Shown one piece after another: positions 1 to 10,700 of a DNA stretch of 64,000 nt. The stretch is from Drosophila miranda. Taxonomy: Eukaryota > Arthropoda > Insecta > Diptera > Drosophilidae. The position numbers and the translations under genes are program-made. Under the pieces are notes generated by a model that was given only the letters and a program-made list of their open reading frames with translations, was not told the origin of the DNA and did not search any database. The stretch lies in NCBI RefSeq assembly GCF_003369915.1, contig NC_046676.1, positions 3,906,001-3,970,000 of the forward strand, given 5' to 3'. The first letter of the stretch is position 1. Every line of letters starts with the position of its first letter.

Positions 1-677
1 GCATGGGCATTAGCAGCGCCTTAGCGCCTGAGCTAAAGATCGACGTATCAATCCGATTCTTTCATTCCGATTTGGTTTTTTAATTTGAACACACTGGTTT
101 ACTGTGCAGCCAGCTGCTGTTGCTTCTTCTGCTGACGCTGCTGGTGCTACCGTGTGGCATTTATTTGACCCATTAACGGTAAAAGCAGCGACACAACACA
201 ACGCAATTCACATGCTAATTGGATGGGACCTGACTTCAGTCTTCAGAAGCCGTTCTGTTCTGGACTGTGCTGTGCAGATATGTAAATTTGTGCGGCAGGT
301 ATATAACCAGCCATTCCTGTTCCAACTGGCAGAGACAATCGTATTCCCATTCGTACAGCCATGAAATCTGTCACCAAATCAATTAGGCGTCGCTTCAGCT
401 GAAGTGTGGCATTGGGAGTAACTAGAACAGACCAGACTGGACATCGAGCCCAGTCCAATTGCTGATTCAGTTGCATTCCCGTTCCCCGAACTGTGACGGT
501 AAGTTCGCCGGACGACGATCAATGCCACACTCAATACGATACGTAGTGGAAAATGTAGACTGGGGCGATCAATTGAGATCGTCGCGTACCGTACTCGTGA
601 TTTTAATTGATGGGGAAGGGAACCCTCGAACACAGCGAATCTCTGCAATACATCAATTAGTGAGCAAATGACATCTA
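1..677. other. Upstream non-coding region of the arylsulfatase gene
   Basis: I see no supported gene here. The short open frames have no recognisable domain. A Leu-rich stretch around 108-180 on the + strand resembles a signal peptide in one frame, but it ends at a stop within about 20 codons and is not joined to anything convincing. The region presumably holds the promoter of the arylsulfatase gene that starts near 723. Confidence 0.4.
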
Positions 678-722
678 ATGCCGGCACATCTCACCCGATC
701 TTCCAGTTCAGAGACGCAAACA

Positions 723-2732
723 ATGCTGTTTCTGGTGCTGTTATGGTTGGTGCTGCCCATGCTGATTACCTCCGAGGCGGCCAATGATCCGCCCAAGCCG
801 CATATAATCTTCATTCTGGCCGATGATTTAGTAAGTTCCCTTGATCCTAACCTGAATCGAATAATTATCTGTTGGTTATCTCTACTTTTAGGGCTTCAAC
901 GACGTGGGCTTCCATGGTTCAGCACAGATTCCCACTCCCAATATCGATGCCTTGGCTTACTCGGGCATCATTCTGAATCGTTATTATGTCGCTCCGATCT
1001 GTACACCCTCGAGGTCCGCACTAATGACGGGAAAATATCCCATACATACGGGTATGTGCACCAAGTCCTTTCATATTACTATTCAATCCAATCCATCCCT
1101 TCGTCCTGGATAGGTATGCAGCATACGGTGCTCTATGCGGCTGAGCCACGTGGACTGCCACTCAAGGAAAAGATTCTACCACAATATTTAAATGATTTGG
1201 GGTAGGTCCTTTGCAATTTATCCCCGGAACGTTCTTGTCCTTATCTCGATCCCTCTGGTCCCCAGTTACACGTCTCACATATCTGGAAAATGGCATCTGG
1301 GACATTGGAAACTCGAGTATACGCCACTGTTTCGGGGCTTCAGCAGCCATGTAGGATTTTGGTCCGGCCATCATGACTACAACGATCATACGGCCGTCGA
1401 GAAAAACCTGTGGGGGCTGGACATGCGCAACGGAACGGATGTAGCCTACAATCTGCACGGACAGTACACGACAGATGTGATAACAAAGCACTCCGTCTCG
1501 GTGATAGCCAACCATGACGCAGCGAAAGGTCCACTTTTCCTGTACGTGGCGCATGCGGCAGGTCATTCGGGCAATCCATACAATCCACTGCCGGTGCCAG
1601 ACGACGATGTGATGAAGCTGGACCACATTCTCCACTACAAGCGTCGTAGATACGCCGGTGAGTCTCGTGCTTCGATCGCAAGTACCTCTAGTCCTGATGG
1701 TGCGACGTTGTTTTGGTTTCTCGCTTTCAGCCATGGTCGCCAAAATGGATGAGAGTGTTGGCCTGATTGTGGACCAGCTGCGAAAGTCGAATATGTTGGA
1801 AAACTCGATCATTATCTTCTCCTCGGACAACGGTGGTCCGGCCCAGGGATTCAACCTGAACTTTGCCTCGAACTATCCGTTGCGGGGCGTAAAGAACACC
1901 TTGTGGGAGGGAGGCGTTAGAGCCGCAGGTCTCGTTTGGTCACCGCTTCTCGAGAAGAGGCAGCGCGTTGTCGACGAGACCATGCACATCAGCGACTGGC
2001 TACCGACGCTGATTGAGGCGGCTGGAGGCATACCGGCTCTGGCCAATGCCAATCTCAGTCAGAGTTTGGATGGGATGAGCATTTGGCAGACGCTGGTCCA
2101 TGCCTACCCATCACCGCGCAAGACTGTGCTCCACAACATCGACGACATCTGGGGCAGCGCCGCCTTGACGGTCGGCGACTGGAAGATGATCCAGGGCACT
2201 AATTACAATGGAAGATGGGATGGCTGGTACGGACCTGGTGGGGAGCGAGATCCCCATCTCTACGACTGGAACCTGGTGCTCAAGAGTAGGAGTGGCAAAG
2301 CAATGACTGGCCTGAAAATGCTTCCAAGTCGGGCGGATCAACAGAGACTGCGAGAGGCTGCCACAGTCACCTGCCAAGGGCAATCGACTCAGGGCACCAG
2401 TTGTGTGGCGACCGCATTTTCAGCCCCATGTTTGTTCCATGTGCGCGACGATCCGTGCGAACAATTCAATCTGGCGGAACAGTGAGTTGGAAACTATCTG
2501 CTGTACTTGTTCGGTTGTCCCTCAATACCTTCATTCTTTCAGATATCCCAAGGTACTCGATTTATTGATGGCGGAGCTCCAGCATATCAACTCCACTGCT
2601 GTGCCGCCGTCCAACCAACCTGACGATCCCAGGGCAAGTCCTATGTACTTCAACTACACATGGACCAACTTTGGGGACTATTATGGCAATATCAAAGGAG
2701 CTGTCCTGGGTGATATAAGCTCGAAGTTTTGA
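723..2732 (+). CDS. Arylsulfatase B-like sulfatase (six exons)
   Basis: The exons are 723-830, 892-1051, 1114-1201, 1266-1657, 1731-2481 and 2543-2732. All introns are short GT-AG and the phases join cleanly to 562 residues. The protein opens with a hydrophobic signal peptide, then has the metal-binding start of the sulfatase fold ([15 protein letters not shown]). The signature CTPSR follows, with Cys73 being the residue that is converted to formylglycine. Later blocks are SGKWHLGHW, the SSDNGGP metal/substrate segment and the [12 protein letters not shown] region typical of the ARSB branch. The family removes sulfate from N-acetylgalactosamine-4-sulfate in lysosomes or is secreted; the substrate here is inferred only. 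An alternative upstream ATG at 678 would put 15 residues before the signal peptide, so 723 is preferred. An AATAAA at 2759 fits as the poly(A) signal. Confidence 0.9.
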
Positions 2733-2758
2733 AGGACACTGCGAAGAAGACTGCTTAG

Positions 2759-2764
2759 AATAAA
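2759..2764 (+). terminator. Poly(A) signal of the arylsulfatase gene
   Basis: AATAAA lies 27 bases after the arylsulfatase stop codon, and no other candidate is closer. This is the canonical cleavage signal. Confidence 0.6.
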
Positions 2765-2920
2765 GTTATCAAGTTTTAGTCTATTAACAGTTATTTGAAG
2801 TTGGCTCGGTTTAACGAATTTCGATAGATTTTGGCATTTATTTATAGCTAGCATCTATAGAAAGATAATCGATTATCAATTTGACGGGTCCTGTCTCCAT
2901 CATGTCTCCATCATAGTCAA

Positions 2921-3079
2921 TTAAGACGAAGCCGTGGCTGGGGTGGTGGTGCGGAATGGACAGATATTTAGCCGTAAAATGCAGGCCCAGAGAAGGAATG
3001 TTGACTCGGCTGTGGGCACCAGGAACAACATCAGGACGGACACCAGGAGCAGATACAGCCACAACACCGACATGTCCAT
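2921..3079 (-). CDS. Predicted small secreted peptide, 52 aa
   Basis: An uninterrupted frame starts at an ATG at 3079. It begins MDMSVLWLYLLLVSVL and continues hydrophobic to residue 20, then VPTAES, a good signal-peptidase site. That leaves a mature part of about 27 residues with two cysteines (in ACI and ICP) and a Thr/Ala/Ser-rich tail. A TATA box sits at 3142-3149 with an initiator-like TCAGA near 3113, so the layout is that of a compact single-exon gene. An overlapping frame at 2838-3062 on the same strand (74 codons, no signal peptide) is less likely to be the product. I do not recognise the family. Small immune or seminal-fluid peptides look like this, but nothing in the sequence decides between them. 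Confidence 0.5.
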   Translation of the reverse strand: MDMSVLWLYLLLVSVLMLFLVPTAESTFLLWACILRLNICPFRTTTPATASS

Positions 3080-3141
3080 GATTGCGAACGAAAGAAGCCT
3101 TTAATTAAGCTCTGATACTATCTTACTAATCGATCAGGCCG

Positions 3142-3149
3142 TATTTATA
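3142..3149 (-). promoter_or_regulatory. TATA box for the small secreted peptide gene
   Basis: TATAAATA reads on the minus strand about 36 bases before an initiator-like TCAGA (3115-3111) and about 65 bases before the ATG at 3079. The spacing is slightly long for a fly TATA/Inr pair. Confidence 0.5.
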
Positions 3150-3694
3150 AGCACCCAGATCTTACAGTTGCTCAGCCCTCCACATATTTGTCCAGCTGTG
3201 GCTGTGTTCCGTCTGGTCAACTGTCTTTGACCTGATTCGCTGTGAGGGTAAACATTTACTCAATCCACTTCGAGGCCAATGGACAGGCCGCCTCCCATGA
3301 GAATTATCCATAAATCTGGGATACAACTGTATCCGAAGATACTCGAAACTAATAGGACAAAAACAGACAAATATCAAGTCGTTTATTTCATCCAGTCCAC
3401 TAGTCTTTACTCAAACTAACTCTGCGGCTATAAGAGCAAATCAGGCAATGTGAGCGATCAGTCATCCTCACAGTTAGTACATCTATTCTCTAATAGCAAA
3501 AATAACCAATTAAATAAGATCAATGCAAAAAACAATTTATTATATTTGTGGTATTTTACTGCAGGGTATCAAAGATTCGAACATTTATAATTAAGTTTTA
3601 ATTAGTATCGATAACACAAAATACATGCGATAGGACACTCGATAGATTTTTAGCTAAGAATAATTTTATTTAATTTTTTGTAATTCGCAACCTA

Positions 3695-3985
3695 GGATCA
3701 ACCTATTTAATTTCATTTTCAAAGGTATATTTAAGAAGAAGTTATATCAACTTCCATACGCATTTCATACTTCCATACTTTTTAATTTTTTTACCTTCTT
3801 GTTGGTTCATTGGTCTTTTTGTTCTTAGTTAAATTTTAAAGGATCAACCTATTTAATTTCATTTTCAAAGGTATATTTAAGAAGAAGTTATATCAACTTC
3901 CATACGCATTTCATACTTCCATACTTTTTAATTTTTTTACCTTCTTTTTGGTTCATTGGTCTTTTTGTTCTTAGTTAAATTTTAT
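3695..3985. repeat. Tandem duplication, period 146 bp
   Basis: The block 3695-3840 is repeated almost without change from 3841 to about 3983; a few differences are visible, such as TTGTTGG versus TTTTTGG. The A/T-rich unit has no coding potential. The near-identity means a recent duplication. Confidence 0.9.
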
Positions 3986-4048
3986 AGTCTAATATCTAGT
4001 TTTAAGCTTAAATGCAATTCATTGACGTTTTAACTTCGTAAATTTATT

Positions 4049-4240
4049 TTACGATGTTGTGGCGGCAGAATTACTGGCTTCAGTACTTCCACTTCCTTGC
4101 CATTCAATTTTTTCGATAGAAGCTGGGTGTTTCAACTTAAAATGCCGTGTCAAATTGCTCTGTGAACCACCATACTTAACTCCGACTTGCATTACGTGCA
4201 CTTTGCCTTTTTCTTGTCTATAGCGTCGAAGTGATTTCAA
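4049..4240 (-). pseudogene. Remnant of a BED-type zinc finger, probable hAT transposase N-terminus
   Basis: A 63-codon frame contains the block GGSQSNLTRHFKLKHP, which matches the second half of a BED finger as found at the N-terminus of hAT transposases. The two cysteines expected before it are replaced by valines (VHVMQVGVKYGG), so the finger cannot bind zinc as it stands. It lies directly inside a repeat block (4420-5337) whose other copies accompany a hAT C-terminal domain at 48 kb. I infer that this is the 5' coding end of the same decayed hAT family. Confidence 0.6.
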
Positions 4241-4419
4241 AAATCACTAAATTTACCTTGATGTGACATTTCAAAACAGTTTTGTTTGTCTTTAAACTTT
4301 CTTTCCCGAGTCCGCCACAACAAAGTGTAAAAAGGGTTTCCATACCAGTTCAAAAATAGAAAACATGAAACGAATGAAAACGAACGAATCGTTTAAAAAA
4401 AGACCGTGTAAAAACAGAA

Positions 4420-5337
4420 TTAGCCGTACTCTCGAGTTTTTTTTGTTTGACCTTTTCCGCTAAAACCTTTTTTTTAGACAAAATCCAATGCACTATTTAA
4501 AATTAACCAGTCAAGTAGAAAATTGATTTATCAATCGGATAAAACTATGTGGGCATGGCTAAATGTTCTATCTAAATAGTAATATTCGACGGGATATAAA
4601 AATGGGAGAATATGGGTTCCAATCGTGACGGAGAACGATTAACCTATTGCAAGCCAAGGGGCTATTTAAATATTCCACCGAAAATAATGAAAATTGAATC
4701 ATTTTAGCACAGTTCAGGTGAAAGATATCGTTGTTTTTCAGTTCAGAGGAAAGATGGCATGAATCCCTAAGAAAAATGTACAATCGTTAATATTTTCCGC
4801 CATTTACCTTAAGTAGTTGAACTACTTAAATAGAGGGGTCTTAAGTGGGCTAAGTTCGGTTTTTCATCATACGAGACGCTATTTTGTTGTTGAGGAACCA
4901 AAATTGAGGCAAAAACGATCAAAGTCAAGTATTTAAAATAAACCAGTCAAGCAGAAAATTGATTCATTAATCGGATAAAATTATGTGGGCAGGTCTAAAT
5001 GTTCTATATAGCTGGGAATATTCGACAGAAGATCAAAAGCGAGGAATATGTACAATATAATTTTTAAAATGAGACGGTATATTTACTGTATATCGGTATA
5101 TAATGGTATGTTTTCTCAATTTCATCAATCTATTAAATTTAATTTTCAACGTTATAAAGAAATCCAATAAAAGCAAGTGTTTAAAATAAAGCAATCAATT
5201 AGAAAATAGGTTCATCAATCCTATAAAATTATGTGGGCATGGCTAAATGTTCTATATAGCTAGTAACATTCGAGGGAAGATCAAAATCGAAGAATATGTA
5301 TAATAGAACTCGAATTCGTCAGTATATATTTTTATAT
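4420..5337 (-). repeat. Decayed interspersed repeats (hAT-end family), minus orientation, several partial copies
   Basis: At least three diverged copies of one unit occur at about 4500-4600, 4930-5060 and 5170-5337. Shared landmarks are a TGTGGGCATGGCTAAATG core, a nearby ATTCGA segment and a block like CAGTCAAGTAGAAAATTGAT. The same landmarks occur in opposite orientation at 26.8-28.7 and 47.8-48.1 kb. The block ends about 28 bases before the COA4 start codon, so the COA4 promoter must lie in or at the edge of repeat sequence. Confidence 0.75.
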
Positions 5338-5364
5338 TTTTGAGGGAGAGATGTAACACTCGCC

Positions 5365-5562
5365 ATGTCCGCCGCTGAAGAAAAGGATCCCGTGGAGTTG
5401 ATGCTCAAGAAAACAGGCTGCATTGAGCTACATTACAAGGTGCAGGAGTGTATAGCCGAGACCGGTGACTGGCGTGCGTGCCAGGACAAAGTTAAAGAAT
5501 TCAGGGCCTGCATGCAAAAATACGTCGACCAGCAGAGTAAAAAGTATGCCAACGTCAAGTAG
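5365..5562 (+). CDS. COA4: COA4-like twin CX9C mitochondrial protein
   Basis: This 65-residue protein has the twin CX9C pattern with cysteines at about 19, 29, 39 and 49. It also has the family-type segments DPVELMLKKTGC, VQEC and DWRACQDKVKEFRACM. That is the signature of COA4/CHCHD8, an intermembrane-space protein imported by the Mia40 relay and needed for cytochrome c oxidase assembly. Length and motif agree with the family. The stop codon lies 17 bases inside the following PTRH2-like frame, so both proteins probably come from one dicistronic mRNA. The repeat block ends only 28 bases upstream. Confidence 0.88.
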   Translation: MSAAEEKDPVELMLKKTGCIELHYKVQECIAETGDWRACQDKVKEFRACMQKYVDQQSKKYANVK

Positions 5563-5944
5563 CATCCTGCAGAAGTTCATCAAACCAACCAAGCTGGCGC
5601 TCGTCGTGCGCAGCGATCTTAAGATGACCAAAGGCAAAACAGCGGCCCAATGTGCACACGCTGCCGTCATGTGCTACCAGAACGCGGCTAACGGAACAGC
5701 CGAACAGAGTGCTGTTCTGCAGCGTTGGTGTCGTATGGGCCAACCGAAGATAGTGTTACGGGTCGAAAACTTCGAGCAACTTAATGGACTGGAGCGACAA
5801 GCGCAGGAGGCGAACGTCGTTGCTGCTCTGGTGAAAGATGCTGGCCGAACACAGCTGGAACCGGGAACGGCGACGGTTCTGGGCTTGGGACCAGCGCCAG
5901 CTGCTGAACTGGATAAATTGGTTGCACACTTGAAACTATTATGA
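5546..5944 (+). CDS. Peptidyl-tRNA hydrolase 2 family protein (PTH2/Bit1-like)
   Basis: The frame from ATG 5546 gives 132 residues. It has the PTH2 core LALVVRSDLKMTKGKTAAQCAHAAVMCY near the N-terminus and a C-terminal AGRTQLEPGTATVLGLGPAP block, which together carry the conserved Lys, Asp, Thr and Gln positions of the fold. PTH2 enzymes release peptides from peptidyl-tRNA, and the animal form is mitochondrial. The frame is open further upstream to 5465, but that part is the COA4 gene in another frame, so the ATG at 5546 is preferred. It overlaps the COA4 stop by 17 bases, which fits translation by reinitiation or leaky scanning. The 3' end faces ERAL1, 71 bases away. Confidence 0.88.
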   Translation: MPTSSSILQKFIKPTKLALVVRSDLKMTKGKTAAQCAHAAVMCYQNAANGTAEQSAVLQRWCRMGQPKIVLRVENFEQLNGLERQAQEANVVAALVKDAGRTQLEPGTATVLGLGPAPAAELDKLVAHLKLL

Positions 5945-6015
5945 GCTCTAAGTTTTATATATTCGTTACAATTAAAGTAAAATTTAACAACAGGTATTCT
6001 TTAGCTTCGGCCGGT

Positions 6016-7213
6016 CTACTTGCCCTTGGAGGCCGTGGAAATGGTCAGGGAAACCGCCTGACCGAACATCTCCACCAAATCGGAGGTCACACGTTCAGTT
6101 ATCTGTCGCAATTTCCCATTGGACTCGCCACATATCAGCCGCTCAATGCGTTCAGTGGGACATTGTACTTGAACGGACGTGTAGACAACATCTGCAATGA
6201 GAATCGTACTTTATATGGAACTTCTCCTGTATCGTATACATACGTTTCTCCAAGCTGTAATACTCTAGCTCGCACTTCAGGTTATAGGGTATCTCCTGCG
6301 GCAAGTAGTCTAGCAAACGGGCACGAACACTTTCTACAATGAGCGCCTCGGGGCTGGCATCTGTGTGAATGTCCGAAGCGAATCTCCATTGTCTTGGCAA
6401 TGCCTGTCCAATCAAATAGTTCTGAAGCTCATTCAGGCCATTGCCTGTCATGGCTGAGACAAGGAACACATTATCAAAGTGATCCCAAGTGGTCTGTCGC
6501 TTGTTTAGCGGAATTCCCTCTGCCATCTGACCCGTGGCAGCGGCTGCCAGACCTCGCGTCGCACCTTTGCCAGTTCGCTGACCGGAGAGCGTGTCGTTGG
6601 TTAGAGTCTTGATCAGGTCCAAGAGCACGCGCTTCGATTTAAGGGCATCTATCTTGTTCAGCACGAGGAAACTGGGTAGGTTGGCGTAGGCCTTCAAGGT
6701 GTCCAAGACAGTAGGGTGCAGTTCCTTTCTCGTCCAGCTGTTTGAGACATCCTGCATGACGGCGATGACGTCCGCATGCTGAATGGCATGCCGGTAGGAG
6801 CTCTTAAAGCTCTGCTCCAAGTGGTGCTTCCGTATTTCCCGCTGGGTCACCAAGCCGGGCGTATCGTAGAACACGAGCTGAGTTTGTCCGGTTGTGCAAA
6901 TGGCCGTGTTCGACTTGCGGGTGGTATGTACTTTTGCGGATGTGGGACATACCCTGTGGTTAATTATGTTGTTGATGAACGTGCTCTTGCCCACATTGGG
7001 GACTCCAATCACAGCAATGTGCAGGGACATCTGCTGATCCACTGACTTGTTGATATTCTTCGTACTCTCCTGCGGAGGAAGTTGCGCAGGGTTGGACGAT
7101 GTGTCGTCGGATTGAGTGGCGTTGGACAAGCTGCGTCCATTTGTAAGCAAACATCGATTGCTTTTAGTCCTATTCAGCAATTTTAAAGCACTTGAAAACA
7201 AATTATACCGCAT
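6016..7213 (-). CDS. ERAL1-like mitochondrial Era GTPase (two exons)
   Basis: Exon 1 is 7213-6244 and exon 2 is 6191-6016, separated by a 52-base GT-AG intron, giving 381 residues. An Arg/Ser-rich N-terminus suggests a mitochondrial targeting signal. The GTPase motifs are GVPNVGKST (G1, about residue 70), DTPG (G3), NKID (G4) and a VSAMTG G5 block. The C-terminal exon supplies the KH RNA-binding end. The family chaperones the 12S rRNA of the small mitochondrial ribosomal subunit. An unusual insert rich in Gly/Ala (around GKGATRGLAAAATGQ) lies between G4 and G5. Reading straight through the intron would replace the KH end with a false tail, so the spliced form is preferred. Confidence 0.92.
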
Positions 7214-7754
7214 CTTGCGAAATCAAGTTTATTTTTATTTAGCAAATTTCGATAGCCAATTTCGATAGCTGATGTTCTTCCTGGCCGTATGACCTAATGG
7301 TCGTATTCCACTATTCTAACCGGACCGATTAAACACACATATGACAACACTAGAAAAGTGTGAGACCAGAAATAAAAACATTACGGGAAAAGCAGTAAGA
7401 GTGAGAGGTATGTATTGTCATCGAACTGGCGGCAGCGCAGCAGCAGATAAATTCATACTGTGAAATTATCACATGCGATCACATATCACACCAACGCCAA
7501 CGCAAATTAAAAGTTGTGTTTTTGCTTTCATACTATACCGACATTTACAGTAGTGAAATACGACCAATAGATGAGCAGAATTGGACCTGTAATTGGAAGT
7601 GTAACAATCAATCGTCTCAACGCGTTCGCGACCAAGTGATTAGCAGGACAAAGAAGGAATACCTCAAAACATTTCACATAATATAATTGCAACGAAGATT
7701 AGCACGTGAATCAATCGAAGTCGCCAAACACAAATCCCCAATAGAAGACGCACA
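7214..7754. promoter_or_regulatory. Shared divergent promoter region of ERAL1 and Hen1
   Basis: This 541-base stretch separates the start codons of the two divergent genes and carries both 5' UTRs. Two TTCGATAGC elements, near-matches to the DRE core TATCGATA, lie at about 7247 and 7263. No other coding signal is seen. Confidence 0.5.
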
Positions 7755-10700
7755 ATGTTTTCATATAAGCTGCCTTGCGGGGAATTCAAAACGGTCACCA
7801 CAATGACGGAGAAAACTATAAGCTTCGTGCCGCCAGTTTACGAGCAGAGGTACTGCGCGGCAATTCAAATTTTAATGGGATGTCAGGATCAAATCGCGAA
7901 GGTGGTCGAATTTGGCTGTTCTGAAATCCGGTTCTTCCCCCTACTACGACGAATTGAGACGATTGAAAATATAGTTCTGGTAAGCATTGAAACTCAGCGT
8001 AAAAAAAGCGTGGCGTTTTTTTAGGGAAATTGTTAAGGAAACACGATTATATTTTATTTACTTCGGCTGTATCTGTATCCTATCTTAGACTGCTATCATA
8101 ATAATTACGAAATAACCTTTATCTATATATATATATTAAATACTTTATTGAGTAGAGTATACCTTTTAAATGTAATAGGGAAAATGGGAAATGAAACCTA
8201 ACAATAACGGAAAAGTGGCAAATAAAAATTCAATACATGAATGATTTGCTATCAAGGCCATGTGGAGCCAAACGGTGCACTGTTTCTGCACACCTTTTGT
8301 CCGTACATATATTTTTTACAACATCGTATAATGGGTAATTCAACAACGTCTTGCGCATGGAGCCGAGCTGTGCTGAGCCGATGCTCTCATAGCTCTGCTC
8401 CGACTGCCTGAGCGTACCAATCTGAATGCTTAAAGATAACAAATTAATTAATTAAAAACCAAAATTAGAAATCATGACGAGTGGTGTCCACGTGTATTAG
8501 CATGATTAGGTTTTGTTCTGTTCCTCTGAACACCTCATCTGGCATCGGGTAGTGCCTTGTTAACCACTAAAAATACTTGAAAACGAATTTAGGTTGCTAG
8601 TTTTCTAATTCTTTGTTTGAAGTCCCCCTAGCCTAGTCGGTCGGTCGGTTGGTCGGTCGGTCCCTATTTATAGCTCTATAATTTGCGAGAATGCCTGGAC
8701 GGGTTGACATTACGCCTTTTGATGTACTTGTTTTCATCATCGTATTCGCTGTACAGATTCTGCACTTCCAACAAGCTCGAGTTGTTCTCTACATCGTGCT
8801 CGCCAATTTTTGACTCAGTCTTATATAGGCAACGGCGCGTGCGCCGCTGCTTGGGTCGATCCTCTGGCGACCGCCTTGACTTCAGTTTGCGCTCCACCTC
8901 ATCGGTGGCAGAGGCCACAGTGGCATTTTCTTTGCGTGTGGCGCAGCCACGTTTGTTACTGGCCACTGCTGACAACGGCGTAGACCGAGATTTGCTAACA
9001 GCACCGCCGGCAAATTTAGCCGAGGCTATATTTTTGTTACTACGTGCTACACCTCGGTTGGGTTTCAGCTGCTGTGTTTGGGTTTGCTTGCTGGTTCTTT
9101 TCCGGCAGGCTCCCCCCCCGACGCGTCGACGAACTGCTTGCTCAGAATGGTCAGAGTAATCGCTCTCCTCAGACGTGCCTTGCTCTGCATACTGCTATAA
9201 AGATAAAAATGATAAAACATAAAAATAAATGTTTTTATATGCCACCAGAATTTACCTCTCCATCAGTGCTTTCTGCTGCATCATTATCCTCCTCCTCCTC
9301 CTCCTCCTCCTCCTGGTCCTGCTCGCGAGTCAATGCATCGACTTCATCATGGCATTCGCCTTCGTTGTGTTCCTGCACGACCAGTCCCTTATCGCGTCGA
9401 CTCTGCTCAACCGTCAGTATCGCATAGGTTGGCCTGCCCTCATAGCGCTTAGGAAGACGCATTTGCAAGGGGCATATGGTCTCCTCCCGTTCAAACTCCT
9501 TGGCCGCCCGTTCGCGGGCTATTTGATCGGGGTCTTGAGAGATAACCTCCGCCCATGAGAACTTCTTTTTCACATTCTTCTTGCTCGACTTGGATCGCAG
9601 GTTCTTGGGCGATACACGATTTGTTATCGAGTGCTCCTGGAACGGAGTGCTAAGCGTTGAGTTACGCATCACGTTGGTCGAAATCTTATTATTCAGTTCA
9701 AATATATCGCACTTGTTGCCATACATTTCGTCCTTAACAGCCACGCGGGTGAGCAAAATCTCTTCGCTGTTTAAGCGCATCTGGCTGGGGTCATGGCCCA
9801 GACGCTGAAACTCTCGCTTAAAGATGTTGCGATAACGCTCATAATTGGGACGCTCCTGGTATGCTAACTGGCCAATCTGTTTCAGAAACTCGCCCAAATA
9901 CTTAGGAACTTGTTTGCCGTAGAATTGACGCAACATTTCCGAGACGTCCGTCATAAAGAGCTCCTTAGCACGGTGCACTTTCTCCTGCTGTTGTTGCTGG
10001 GCCACATCCTTCCAGGGCAGATAACCCTCGGACCAGTACACCAAATTGTAGCCCAAGCACTCCAGATCGCTGCGTCGCGAATGCGCGCCCAGGTGGGCGT
10101 CACGCGATGTGAACTCTAGGGTACCGTCGTGCGCACGTCGTTGGTCCATAATAAACGGACGGTGAACACCGCGGTCTTGATATTTTGAGGCCAGGCCAAA
10201 GTCGATAAGGAACACGTGCTCTTCCTCGGCGGGGAGAAGCTGATACTCTGCGTGGGATTGGGTGTCGTCCTGCTTTCGCCTTCCACTCCGTTTGCTACCT
10301 TCGCTCATTTCACTTTTAAGTTTCGATTGATGTCTCGTTGCTCGTGTAGTTATGGAGCACTTGGAGGGCGAAGATGGTTGTGCATGTGCTTGTGCGTGCC
10401 TTGCTCGTTTACCCACGGCTGCTGTCGCGCGTCGCGCCGAGGGTGGAAGAAACTCCTCTGAATCGTTATCGGACGTTACTGGCGACTGATCGTCTTTATC
10501 CTCATTATTTTTTATGGGATAGCCATCCTCGTTAAAGTCCTCGCGGTAGCTAACGCGTTTGGTGGGTCGCAGATAGTGTGACTTGACCATTTCCTCGTAC
10601 ATGGAGTTGCGCTTTTCTCGACGGCACGAACGCACCGGATTGGAGCCGCTGAACTCGATGTTAGTCTTGCGCACGCTTCCCTTGTTCTTGTTCACTGGCG

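Noticed and set aside
104-364. Open frame and signal-peptide-like Leu run upstream of the arylsulfatase
   Set aside because: The Leu run is in a different frame from the long ORF and stops within about 20 codons. No domain or splice partner was found.
2838-3062. 74-codon frame overlapping the small secreted peptide
   Set aside because: It lacks a signal peptide or domain, and its start is further from the TATA box. It is kept only as an alternative in the findings.
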